From Ophiobolus disseminans (lineage: Eukaryota > Ascomycota > Dothideomycetes > Pleosporales > Phaeosphaeriaceae), in assembly GCA_010093685.1 (NCBI GenBank), contig MU006244.1, positions 186,001 to 250,000 on the forward strand: a stretch of DNA of 64,000 bases. The letters run 5' to 3'. Every line of letters begins with the position of its first letter. Within the stretch, counting starts at the first letter, position 1. Shown here piece after piece: positions 23,901 through 34,794 of the stretch. The notes beneath the pieces were generated by a model. The model was not told where the DNA came from. It saw only the letters and a list, made by a program, of their open reading frames with translations, and did not search any database. Position numbers and translations under genes: made by a program.

Positions 23901-24876
23901 CGCGAGGATCTTCCTTGATGCTTACCCGTTGGTCTCTAGGATCAGTTTCTTGAACATTGCGACAGATGCGTCCACCAATAGTCTGAACACCTGGTTCAAG
24001 GCAATCATTTATGGCACTGATGGCATCCCAGAATCCAAATTACTGGGCCAGAGTAACATCGATAACATGATTCGCGGACTCGAACGTGTTATAGGCCTCA
24101 TGGTGACTCAAGATTTCAACTCCTTTGCCCGCAGCACCACGCCTCTGGCCTCACCTTCAGTCAACGCTACCAGACCCACCTATTTCCCAGTATACAACGC
24201 CACAATCACCTCATCCGATCGGTCCAAACTCGTACAAAACACAGCGTCCACGCGCGTCATCCAGGCTCTTCTCGGTGGAATGGTGTTGTGCGCAATCATC
24301 GCGTTTCTCAAGCAAGATACACGCCGCGTGCTTCCGAAGAACCCGTGTAGTATCGTTGCTGTCGCGTCTTTGCTTGCGGGCTCTGACTGGGTGAAGGACG
24401 ATAGCTTTCCTCCTGGTGCGGAGTACTCCACTGATAAGGAGTTGACGATGATAATGGGTACTAGGGCGTGTAGTATGGGGTGGTGGAAACGTGGTGAGAA
24501 GTGGCGATTTGGGATTGATGTTGGGCAATATGATGCGAAACATCTTGACGATTCATTGGTGCTGGATGAGACTGTTGAAAGCGAAGAAGAGCAAGATCTG
24601 GGGCGAGGCTCATATGCCACTGAGCAAGACGACACTGCAGGCATGGCGCCGGGAGGCCCCGAGGATGGTAGAGAGGCAGATACACGGAGTAGTCTACACG
24701 AGAGTCTTCGAAGAGATAGTTTAGGACATGTCTATACTGTTGCTACTGAGGCTGCACGAGGTTCAACTTGGGAAAATCTTCAAACCATCGAGCTGGATGA
24801 GTTGCCCGATCGCGAACAAGAGGATACCCAATCCATGGTTCGACGCGATGATGAGAGGCGCGAGCGGTCCCAATAG
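20907..24876 (+). CDS. Two-domain DUF3433 membrane protein
   Basis: Exons 20907-23293 and 23346-24876 (phase 2) give 1305 aa. Two copies of a membrane module are visible. Copy 1 (residues ~45-175) has hydrophobic segments LAIFVVTFVGIAIALPVLYA and TVVFTLIAAFW, a WSYGPT...RLDYRFKQLTPW motif and a third segment near 155. Copy 2 (~620-755) has ALVLLLPIAVIILLEIL, YTWVYMPAVVMVIIR with a following F...D segment, and SIAAISMAMMLAPFLTVVV. Each copy is followed by a large, probably extracellular, region rich in Asn-X-Ser/Thr sites. A final membrane segment (VIQALLGGMVLCAIIAFL, ~1100) precedes an acidic cytosolic tail. The family is restricted to fungi and has no known function; a cell-surface role is inference. 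Confidence 0.75.
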
Positions 24877-25119
24877 ATGCGCTACGCAATCTTGCCGAAT
24901 GCAATCAAGAGAGTCTCTCGAAGTGCTAAGGCTGTTGTTTGGTGTTGCCCAACTTGAGGTGACCGCTCCTTCCCTACACGACGCGTTGTCACGCGACTAC
25001 CCTGGACAGCAAGTTCCCGTCCTAACAACCGAACACACCTCGCCCGCAATTCTCTTCCTCACACATGAACTTCCCCGTCTAGCTTGTTCTTTGAGCAAAG
25101 CTGACAGCACTCCAGCACC

Positions 25120-26646
25120 ATGGACGACGAGATGCCACCACTAACCTCTACCATGGAGGCACTGCCTATCCGGGTGGAGCGCCCCAAAAAGCTCACTAGC
25201 TTCACCGCCGCGCAGCCATTTGTCCTCGAAGACGGCGAGGTCGACGAGGGGCGGCTGCTGGCAGGGTACAGCTCCTCTCCCCCGCCACTGAGTGAAGACC
25301 GCTCAGGCCTCATGGATGAGGGTGAGCATACCCTGCCGCAAGCTGAGGCACGATCGCTGTACAGTAAGTTAAGCCAATCTAGATTGGTTGAGATGAAAGC
25401 TAATGAGTAAGAAGATGATCTCGAGCTATCACTGTACGAGTACGCAGCGCTCGAGGAACGCTATCAGACCTTGTCTGGTCAGCATCGCGAGCTACGCAAG
25501 CTGACCTCGGCATACGACGAGATCATTCGAGGCACTTTTCGTTACGATGAAGATGCCGCGAGCATTGAGGAGCTTCGAGCTGACGCTGATTGTGAGGGTT
25601 TGCACGCGTACGTATATCTCGATCTCAAATGCTTGGATGATGAGACTGACTTCGTGCTAAGGAAAGCAAGTGAGGCAGAGTTGCTTAGGCCCATGGTGCG
25701 CGAGGCTGGCAGCGTACAAGCTCTGGCTTCGCGCACGCAGTCCGTCGCATCGTTGATCGAAGAGGCTGGAGGTATAGATGAACTTAAAGAGCTCGTTACT
25801 AATGCCCAACTGCTACGCCTCAGCCTAGACGAGGTGGGTGGCCTCCAAGGTCTCCACAACCTCGTCTCCCAGGCCAATCGTCAGCATGCAGAGCAGCAAA
25901 AGCTTGCCGAGCTACGGGCGAGCGTCGATGGTCCTGTCGGATTTAGGGCCAAGGCGCTGAAGTATGATATGTTACAGCAAGCTTTTGCTGCAATTCAGAG
26001 GGAACCTGCAGCCGAACAGCCACGAACAGGCCGCACCACTCCGCACACGAATGTCTCTCAGGCACAAGTCCCCCGCAACATCTCCAATCTGAGAACTGTT
26101 CAAACGAACTATGCCGCAGTAGCCAACCACAATACACTGACACCAAGAGGCGCTGCTATCATGAACCCAGCTCGAGCTGCCATGCTCTCAGCAGCGCCCC
26201 GCGGCCGTGACCCTGATCGCGATCTGATCGAAGCCCCGCCTCCTCTTAAGCGTCCAAATTCGACCAAAACAGGCTCGAATGACGTCCCGCTGGGCAAGCG
26301 TCGGGCAGGATCCGCGAGATATGAAGATGAGCTGCAGCTAGGCATGTCGAAGCGGCCAAGAGTCGATGTCAGTCGCGCTTCGTCGTTGGTCCAGGCTACG
26401 TTGCAGGGAACGCCTAGAAACACCGATCCAAACTATGGCCGCTTGAAACCTATCGACGAAGCCACACCATGGCAGACACGTTTTGACCAGCTGCTGGAGC
26501 ACCCACGTACGCTTCCTGTCGATAACACGAGCACTGTCGCTCCCGGAGTTCACCCGCAGTGGGAGGGTAGATTTCGTGGACGATTGGAGCGAACGCCGTC
26601 AGCAGACTCTCCAACAGTGAAGATCGAGGCGAGGCGGCGCGGATAG
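25120..26646 (+). CDS. Unknown protein with internal GG(I/L)xxL repeats
   Basis: Exons 25120-25363 and 25412-26646 give 492 aa; acceptor 25414 would also keep the frame. I do not recognise the family. N-terminal residues ~1-80 are acidic and disordered. Residues ~85-150 look helical. Residues ~170-235 hold three related ~23-residue units (REAGSVQALASRTQ, EEAGGIDELKELVTNAQ, DEVGGLQGLHNLVSQAN). The C-terminal half is disordered and basic with a possible bipartite nuclear signal (PLGKRRAG ... SKRPRVDVS). A conserved-looking end has PWQTRFDQLLEHPR and PQWEGRFRGRLER. Together this suggests a nuclear regulatory or scaffold protein, which is inference. Confidence 0.7.
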
Positions 26647-27163
26647 ACTCGACGTCATCGACCATGCCTTTGCTTCATGATATCGATGGTGTTTTTTGTG
26701 GCGCATCGTGACCTGGCTTGGTGCAACTCGGTGGGTGTTGCTGAAAGCGAGCAGGATCCGGTCTCTGGGAGGTGATTGCAACAAGGCATACTTATATCGT
26801 GTATATTAGCTCGACATACTGTAAGCAACCGGTATAGTCTACGAAGAACATATACACAATTTTCTTTCAATGCCTTCCTCGGAACGACATTTTCGTGCTC
26901 GAGTAGGGTCGACACCTGGCACTGCGAGGCTGCTTTTGACACGGCAGTATGATGGTCTTGAGGAAGTCGATCCGCCTAGTCTCTTCCATGTCAAAGAACA
27001 GTCTTCTTGAATATCATCTCTTCCTCGATCAATCATTGCGCCATTGTCGTTTCATGCAAAGCTCCTGCAGTCTGCCCATGAGGGTACCCATTGCTCCTCT
27101 TGGCGGACTTGCCATGAACGATGTCGCAGCACCGTAAACTCCAGTATTAACCCTCCTCTTCGC
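26647..27163. other. Convergent intergenic region
   Basis: 517 bp between the convergent 3' ends of the repeat protein gene and NAA30. Only short unconserved ORFs; no RNA gene or repeat seen. Confidence 0.5.
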
Positions 27164-27830
27164 TCAAGATATCGCACCCCGCTCCACCAAACTATCCAAA
27201 ATCTCCCCATCCTCCATGCCCTCATCCCCCGGCCTCTTCAACGCCACACCCTCCTTCAAATATAGAACCAGCCTAAACGCCGCATTCCCATTCAAATAAT
27301 ACCGATGCAGCCTCTTACTCCTCAAGAAACCCAATCGTTCATACAGCTTCAAACTCGCAGTGTTGGTGACCTCCGTCTCCAGCACGATTTCGTCGGCGCC
27401 CTGCGCGGCCATGGCTTCGATGGCTTGCGTGACGAGCCGCGAGGCGATGCCCCGCCCACGATAGGGCGAGTGCACAGCGAGCATGGCGATGTAGCCCCGG
27501 AAGGTGCCCGAGCGGTGGGGCTCGAGTTTGCAGATTATTACGCCGATTAGGGAGGAGGATGGGGGGTTGAGGGCCTGTGAGGGAGTTAGGGATTGCGTGG
27601 AAGTAGAGCATGGTGGAAGGGGAAGAGAAGAGGGGGGTAAATACCATGTAGCATAAATCCCCCCATTGATACAAAAAGTAGCGGTACACATAGATGCTGT
27701 AGGGCTCGGAAAGGTCTTTGGAGATGAGTTGGCGGATTGCGGGGAGGTGTTGTTCTTCTTTTTGGGGGGAGTATTGTATGTATTGGAGTTCGAGTTCTTC
27801 GGGTAATCGTGGAGTTTCTTCGTCGGCCAT
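27164..27830 (-). CDS. NAA30: N-alpha-acetyltransferase 30, NatC catalytic subunit (Mak3)
   Basis: Exons 27830-27645 and 27574-27164 (phase 0) give 198 aa. The protein is a GNAT-fold acetyltransferase that acetylates N termini such as Met-Leu, Met-Ile and Met-Phe as the catalytic part of NatC. Diagnostic segments are LSEPYSIYVYRYFLYQWGDLCY, GTFRGYIAMLAVHSPYRGRG (acetyl-CoA-binding R/Q-X-X-G-X-G/A as YRGRGIA), DEIVLETEVTNTASLKLYERLGF and KRLHRYYLNGNAAFRL, all highly conserved in Mak3. The 70-nt intron removes a CT-rich, stop-containing stretch. A longer frame that reads through the intron and beyond is spurious. The gene is divergent from PDAT, with 236 bp between starts. Confidence 0.93.
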
Positions 27831-28066
27831 GGTTGCGATTTCAAGATATGGAGCAATGACGATGGATGGTTCCGACGGTCGGAATGATGTGGGTGAAGCT
27901 TGCGGAGAGACCCCCGGCTTGGCTCAGATCCTAGTGCCGATCGCAGGGCTGTCATGCCGTCACATGTCTGCGCCGGGACGCTGCGGGCGTGTGACAGGTA
28001 CTGAAAAAACACTGTCCCACCCTACATCTCTGCACACAACAAACGTCGGCATATTTCTAGGTGCTG

Positions 28067-30109
28067 ATGTCCTTCCTGCGCCGGCGCTTCGGCGGCTCCA
28101 AAAATAACGACTCGCCCATCGAATCTCGCGAACCCTCACCTGCTGCACCGGGTCAGACGCGACCGTCCAATCTGCGCGTGATCACGGCGGAGCAACTGCA
28201 TACTTTGAAGAAAGGGGGCAAGAGCAAGAGGAAGAATGCGTGGATCTTTGGGCTGGGAGGCGTGTTTGGTCTCGTGCTGGCGGGCTTCTTTGCGAGCAGT
28301 AATGAGATGATTGATTTGAAGAGTCTGGAGAACATGAACTTGGATAGCATACTGGATGCGCTGCCAGCGAGCTTCGTGAACAGTGCGCAGCAGTTGCAGG
28401 TAGGCAGAGTGTACCTCTGAAGGGAAAGATAACGCAAGACTGAGCGCTGACTTCGCACACTCAGTAGAAGCAAGAACGCGACGCAGTAAACTACGACTCG
28501 TTTCAGGTCGGCCTCCATGCTCGTAAGCAGGGCATCCAAGCACACCATCCCGTCATCATGATCCCGGGTGTCATCTCAACGGGACTCGAGTCGTGGGGCA
28601 CGGAGGAGGGTTCGAGACAGTACTTTCGCAAGAGGTTGTGGGGGTCGTGGAGTATGATGCGAGCGCTGGTGCTTGACAAGGCCAGTTGGAAGAGACACAT
28701 CATGCTGGATAAGGAGACGGGAATGGATCCGCCAGGCATCAAGCTGCGCGCAGCCCAGGGCTTCGATGCTGCTGATTTCTTCATCACAGGCTACTGGATA
28801 TGGAACAAGATCCTTGAAAACCTTGCAACGATCGGGTACGACCCGGGCAACGCCTTCACAGCAGCCTACGACTGGCGCATGACATACATGAACTACGAGA
28901 TCCGCGACCAATACTTCACCCGCCTCAAGTCCCACATCGAAGTCGCCGTCCGCGTCTCCAACAAGAAAGTCGTCCTCCTCTCCCACTCCATGGGCTCGCA
29001 GGTCCTATACTACTTCCTCCACTGGGTGGAAGCAGAAGGCTACGGCAACGGCGGCCCAGGCTGGGTCGAAGCCTACGTCGACTCATGGATCAACATCAGC
29101 GGCTGCATGCTCGGCGCAACAAAAGACATCCCCGCCGTACTCTCCGGCGAAATGAAAGACACCGCCCAACTCAACGCCTTCGCCGTCTACGGCCTCGAGA
29201 AATTCCTCTCCCGCTACGAACGCGCCGAAATCTTCCGCGCCATGCCCGGCCTCTCTTCCATGCTGCCCATCGGCGGCAACGCCGTCTGGGGCAACGCGAC
29301 GTGGGCGCCCGACGACGTCCCCGGGCAAAACGTCTCGTATGGAAACTTCATACGCTTCCGGGACCAGAACTCCAGTTTAACGGCGAACAACTTAACCGTC
29401 GACCAAGCCCTTCCCTTCTTGTTTAAAAACTCCGAACAATGGTACAAAAACATGATCCTATCCTCCTTCTCCCACGGCGTCGCACACTCCATCCACCAAG
29501 TCGAAGATAACCAACTCATCCCCGCAAAATGGCTCAATCCCCTCGAAACCCGCCTCCCGCTCGCCCCCTCGCTCAAAATCTTCTGCTTCTACGGCATCGG
29601 CAAGCCCACCGAGCGCGCGTACTACTACCGCACAGACGACGAGCCCATGTCCGGCCTAAATGTCACGCTGGACACGCAGTTTATTAGCCCTGAGAACACA
29701 ACTGAGGGCCCGGTCGATCATGGCGTTGTTATGGGCGAGGGGGACGGCACGGTGAATCTTTTGAGTAGCGGGTATATGTGTGCTAAGGGGTGGAAGAGTA
29801 AGAGGTATAATCCTGCGGGCGTGAAAGTTGTTACGTATGAGATGAAGCATGAGCCGGATCGGTTTAATCCGCGGGGTGGGCCGAATACAGGTACGTTTCA
29901 AACTCTTTTGTCGGGCTGTGCAGCAGTTGGGAGGCGATGATGTGCTAACGTATCGACTAGCGGACCATGTGGATATTCTGGGGCGCAGCAGCTTGAATGA
30001 TTTGATTTTGCAGGTTGCCGGGGGGAGAGGCGAATTGATTGAGGAGACGATTCATTCGAATATCAGGGAGTATGCGGAGAGGGTGCAGATTAGGTATGAT
30101 GAGGATTGA
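28067..30109 (+). CDS. LRO1: Phospholipid:diacylglycerol acyltransferase (PDAT)
   Basis: Exons 28067-28399, 28468-29890 and 29961-30109 give 634 aa. The enzyme moves an acyl chain from a phospholipid to diacylglycerol, making triacylglycerol at the ER. It has a basic cytosolic N terminus, a single membrane anchor (residues ~57-77, WIFGLGGVFGLVLAGFFAS) and a lumenal LCAT-like domain: PVIMIPGVISTGLESW lid region, YDPGNAFTAAYDWR, the serine elbow SHSMGSQVLYYFLHW, and GDGTVNLLSSGYMC with the probable catalytic Asp. The catalytic His is probably in ADHVDILG, at the start of the 149-nt last exon, so correct splicing of intron 2 (70 nt, GCTAAC branch) is needed for activity. Confidence 0.93.
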
Positions 30110-30360
30110 GGTTGTAATGATGATACAGGGATGGTATTTTTGGTCAAGAACGATAATGGATGTTGGTGTATGCTTGTTTTTTCTTCAAGCGGCGCTTTTC
30201 AGGGCGATGGGTAAGAAGGAGGAATGATACCATAGAGTTCGAAGTCATTTCATTATTATGATCTCATTCACTATACGTCTATGCTTGATATGTGCAACTC
30301 ATGCCGTGGCACGACTGCTTCTCATCCGACTACTATACCCTGACTTGACATGGTATGCAT

Positions 30361-31823
30361 TTATTTCTTCTCTTCCAGCGTCAACCCCTCAATGGTCTTC
30401 TCCCCGCTCTCTGTACCAACATCCACACTCGCCTTATCCTGCCCCTCAACATGACCATCCGGCTGGGCCTCGACCTTCTTCGCACCGGGGTGGAACGAAC
30501 CCTTGTCCTTCTTCTTCTTTTCCTTTTTCTTCTCCGCAGGGGGCGGCGGGTATGCCTTCTGCTCGATCTCCTGCCACTTGGGTGTAGCCTGGAACTCTGC
30601 TTGTACGGGCTCGAGGAGTGTGTTGAGCGCAGCTGTAACAGCAGGCTTGAGATCTTGCGGCGAGAGCACGTCTTTGGTGTAGTCTTCTTTCATCTCGGCG
30701 ATGGTCTTGTAGACGAGGGGTTCGGCGTCGCGGCGCTCGACGACGAATTTCGGCTCGCCGTACTTGAGGTAGCTGGCTGGGAGGAGGACGTACTCGACGA
30801 ACGACAGGATGCCGTTATCTTCGATGATTTTGGGGACGGCGTGTGCCTTCTTGAGCTTCTTCTTGACGATGTCGGGGTTGTCGAGGACGTCGATCTTGCT
30901 GTCGGGATCCGAGGAACTCATCTTGCCACCTTGAAGACCGGGCACCATAGGGTTCATAGTGTGCGCGCGCTCTTTGTAGCCGAGCCTGGGGAGGGCGTCT
31001 TTCGCGTATGCGAAGATCTTACGCTGGTCGACGCCGCCGAACTGCATATCTACATCGAGGTATTGCTCATCGAGGGCTTGCATGAGTGGGTAGAGGAGAC
31101 CACTCAGTGGTGCGTTGTCGGTCTGCTTAACGACCTCGGCACCGGCCTTCTTTGCGTCGCGCTCGCTGGTTATGGATGCAAGCCTGAGCACATCCATCAT
31201 GTAATCGGAAGACAACTCGTATGAAGATCCTAAAACGAACGTGAGCCTGTCTATGGGTACGTTGACGGCCTTGAGTAGCGCGGCGATGGTGTAGCGGTAG
31301 TATTCTGCGCGGTACTTGACGAGCTCGATGGGTGCCTTCAGGTTGTCGAGGAAACCGTGAATGTCAGCCAGCAGGACCTTGACGTGGCATCCTGCAGTTA
31401 GAAATTGGGCGATCTTAAGTATTGGTACGAACTGTGACTCCATTAGCAGAGGCGCGTCTTTAAGGTGTCGAAGACAACATACGTATCCGCAATGCGGCCG
31501 TCCAGTCGTAGCAGTACCCCAGTAAACCTTCAGATGACCATTCTTCTTCAGCGCCTCCTCCATAATTTCAGGATTGAGCACCTTCATCATTGGTAAGTTC
31601 AAGTATCTTAGCAAGTCTCCGGGGTTCTGCATACCTCCTGCAAGTTAACCTTGATGAGGTCCATCTTCTCCTCGATCGACATATTGGCGCCGACCTCGCC
31701 ATTCTTCGACTCTCCCTGCGCCTTCTCTAACCTTGACTTCGCATCGCTGAGCTGTTCTTGGACCTCGACGAGCTTCTTCTCGAGCAGCGCGATCTCGTCT
31801 TGGATAGCGACTGTGTCCGCCAT
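30361..31823 (-). CDS. TYS1: Cytosolic tyrosyl-tRNA synthetase
   Basis: Exons 31823-31635, 31581-31483 and 31431-30361, all phase 0, give 452 aa. It charges tRNA-Tyr. After a coiled-coil-like N-terminal ~45 residues comes a class I catalytic domain: NLQEVLNPEIMEE, the HIGH-equivalent GTATTGRPHCGY (usually GTAPTGRPHCGY), CHVKVLLADIHGFLDN, QFGGVDQRKIF and the KMSSS signature GGKMSSSDPDSKIDV. A C-terminal Lys/Glu-rich extension follows. Removal of intron 2 joins CGY to FVPILKIA, as in other eukaryotic TyrRS. That intron is 51 nt with no in-frame stop, so it looks like coding sequence; its GTATGT donor, CTAAT branch and CAG acceptor argue for an intron. Confidence 0.93.
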
Positions 31824-32672
31824 GGTGGGGTAGTGGGGTATAAGAACGCGACAATTGGAAAGAAGGAAACGGAGGATGTGAGTTGGAAGGAGGGCGAGAA
31901 AATGTCAGAGAAGCCGCTAGACTGTTATATGGCTCCCAAGGTACCCCAGCGTTCAGCTGGACGCGCGAGTGTTGTTGGTTTGTGTTTGGGCGAGCTGAAT
32001 GAGTCGAGCTGGACCCTTGCAAGTGTACCTTTTTTAGCCTTGGGATGGCGCAGCCTCGCTCCTTCCACCGCGGATCGGAGCACAGTTTCCGACCATCCTA
32101 CAATTTCACGTCTGCCAGTAAATATACAATGAAATCGAGCACGATGCTTTCTTAGATTTGCTCGAGATGGGCCCCAGGTCGAGTTGCTTACCATGCGTCT
32201 TCAAAATCAGCCAGACGCGTTGCGGTGTCTCGGCCCTCAGCTATCCCAACATAGCGCGGGGCGTCCCTAGGCCCTCAGCCTCATCCTGCAGCCGAGACCA
32301 AAAGTGATGTGAGCGAAGTCCATGGCTGGCTGGAGCTACTGCTCCGCTAAGCACTTGGCAATGTGTCGTGGCTGAATGTGACAAGCGAATCTCGCTGCAT
32401 TTCAAAAAAAGAAAAATGTTCTGGAATAAGACATGTTGTTGCGATGAGCGAATGAGTTGTATAGGTTGTAGAGGATCACTCCTCTTCTAAAACCAAAAGC
32501 CAGATAATTAATGTAAATCCACAAATATAAACAATCAGTAACCAAGAAGGCTACCTAATCACGAAAAGTATTGAACGCCGTCGCTGTGCATGAAAATCCC
32601 AAATGCCGTGTCTAATGTTGTATGCCCGTCCTCATCCTTAAGTCTTCTCTGTACATTCCTCCGAGTGCGCGC
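31824..32672. other. Intergenic, nothing recognised
   Basis: 849 bp holding the promoter of TYS1 and the 3' flank of the cupin gene. Poly-A/T-rich near 32400-32570; no conserved ORF, RNA gene or repeat seen. Confidence 0.5.
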
Positions 32673-33499
32673 TTAGTTCTTCTTGCACCTAGCGAGGCAG
32701 ACCTCGACGTCTTGGGCCAAGTTGGCGGGGATCCTCTTGCGGAAGTCCTTGATGTTGGAACCATCAATGGTCTTGGGGAAACCGAGGGTAGCATTGACGA
32801 CGCCATCGTTGAGCGCGAAGAAGTTCTGCGCCACCTGCGATGTACCGGGATCCTCAGAGTTGAGCGTAGCGACGAAGTTGGCCTTCTCGCAGTTGTCGTT
32901 GAACTGGAAGTGAATAGAGCCTTGAGGGAAGACGGTACCCTCGAACTTGTTCAGGTAACCGGCGATCTCAGGGTTCTGACCGGCTGCGACGAGGCCGTTC
33001 TCGAGGACGTATCCGAACTTAAGGTTGGCACCATCAACTAAGGTCAGGAACTCAGTTGCTCTTGGGTGCACGTGAGGAGTGTTGATGCCGCATGGCTCGA
33101 GGAAAGCAACCGTGGTCGAGACGCCAAGGCCAGTAAGGATAGGGAAGTTGTCGATGTTCTAATCTATATCAGCGCATGGTCGATGGCTTCAAGGAGGAAT
33201 AAACTTACGGCAGCCTGAGCAGCACCACCTTTGGCACCCTCGGCGGGCTTAGCAATGTTGAAGTCGAAAACAACGAGCTTCCTCAATGCCTCGCCAGTAA
33301 GAAGGGTCTTGGCCATCGGCTCACCACTTGTGAGCAGCCTCTGGAACCTCTTGATAGCGGAGGGCGCAGTGATGAGGTCTTCAGCGCTCACTGGCGCAGA
33401 GGGCGCGGGCGTCGCACTGGCTTGAGGAATTTGCTGGGGAAGGGCATTGACGGCAATGGTCATGAGACCAGCGGCGACGATTTGAGTGAAGGCAACCAT
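32673..33499 (-). CDS. Secreted spherulin-like cupin (germin family)
   Basis: Exons 33499-33209 and 33158-32673 (phase 0) give 258 aa. A signal peptide (MVAFTQIVAAGLMTIAVNALP) is followed by a Pro/Ala linker and a single cupin domain of the spherulin-1A type. Both germin boxes are visible: box 1 PHVHPRATEF supplies two His and one Glu, and box 2 FPQGSIHFQFN supplies the fourth ligand (P-x-G-x2-H-x3-N). The metal site is therefore intact. Cysteines near NDNCEK and at CLARCKKN may form disulfides. The catalytic activity is unknown; related proteins include oxalate oxidases and stress-induced wall or slime-mould proteins. The 50-nt intron has a GTAAGT donor. Confidence 0.82.
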
Positions 33500-34794
33500 G
33501 ATTACTAATTAAGAAGCGAAAGGAGTCTTAACAAGAAGGAAAATAAAGAAAATGAAAAAAGAGGAAAAAATGAGATGGTAGTGTGGTTTTCTGGTTTGTA
33601 TGCAAGGAGATGATTCTTCAAAGGACGTTCTACGATGCCATACTTATACAGCCATACCTCAACGCCGTATCTCACCCAGGGTCATCAGATTTGAGTATAG
33701 TTAGGTTTCTGTCGGCAGCACTCTATCCGAGGAGACGTGGGAGCAGTAGCTCTGCAGGGCTGTACATAGTCGTCAGCGCACTAAGAATAAGCTTAACTTG
33801 GTGACATGTGAGCTACTCCGCAAGTGTTTGACAGCGAAGAATACCGATTGGCTGTTTCAGGACGGCTCAGAACAATGTTTCTTCCATCGTCAGCCTCGCC
33901 ACTGAAGCGCTTACGGCGCAGTCGCCATGTGGCGTGCGGCACGGCAACGGGGCGGTGTAAAAGTTGAGCTTTTTCGAGATGTATGTAAGACGGTAGCCTT
34001 GGCAAAGGTTTGTAAACAGTAGAGTATTCTTGTATTTGGGGTTCACCTCTATCTCTGGACCTAGTAAAAGCAAATTTCGGTTAAGGGACTGCCCAGGTGG
34101 TCTGCTGATGCTGGAGGCCTCTTCTGTGTGGGGATGCTCGATGGACGAATGTACGGCCAAGACGCGAATACGTTGACTCACAGAGGGTAGAGACATTGCT
34201 GATGAGGCGCATGGCACGGCAACGTGGAGTTCCGTGTCAGGTGACGACTTTTCGTTGCTCGAACAGAAGTTGTGGACACGCGCACATGACCTGCACCAGA
34301 AGTACGCCTCGTGGTCGTCGAAGAGGTCGGTATAGCCGCTGCGTATCATGATCGTGTAGATTGCGACTAAAACAACAGCATGCGAGGATTTCCAGTCCTG
34401 TACTGCGGCGACAGGACCTGTTAGCGTGGTGTTGGAAATCTAGGAGCGGTTTGATGACGCCTTGGCCAACCAAAGTATTTTAGCGGAGGCGCTTGTCAGC
34501 GCAGCCATAAATAGAGCCATAGGGGTTCAGGGTGCAAACATCAACACAAACAGATCATCTTACCTTGCTACCGCTTGTTGAAACAACCTCGGCGAAATTA
34601 TACGTGCAGTGCGAACTTAGAAAGGGTGCAAACAAACATAGATAAAATTGCGAATGGGGGTAATCGGTCTATCTAAACAAGTAGAACAAGCACGCCACAA
34701 ATCGCTCGCTGATGCCAAACTCAGAACACAACCAAGGAAAACTCATTAACGCATGTGTATCCATAAACGATGCAGCGGCCGTTGCAAGGGTCAT
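33500..34794. other. Intergenic with one doubtful ORF
   Basis: 1295 bp with no recognised gene. A minus-strand ORF from ATG 34349 to 33867 (160 aa) has a short Cys group (WCRSCARVHNFC), but no similarity I recognise and no clear splice partner; I do not call it a gene. AT-rich sequence lies around 34500-34790. Confidence 0.35.

Noticed and set aside
27164..28012. 282-aa frame reading through the NAA30 intron and upstream
   Set aside because: The conserved Mak3 N terminus lies in another frame (start 27830) and joins through a good GT-AG intron.
30355..31224. 289-aa plus-strand frame
   Set aside because: It is antisense to the tyrosyl-tRNA synthetase, whose motifs are intact.
33867..34349. 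160-aa minus-strand ORF with WCRSCARVHNFC
   Set aside because: No family match, no supporting splice structure, and composition like non-coding sequence after the first 40 residues.
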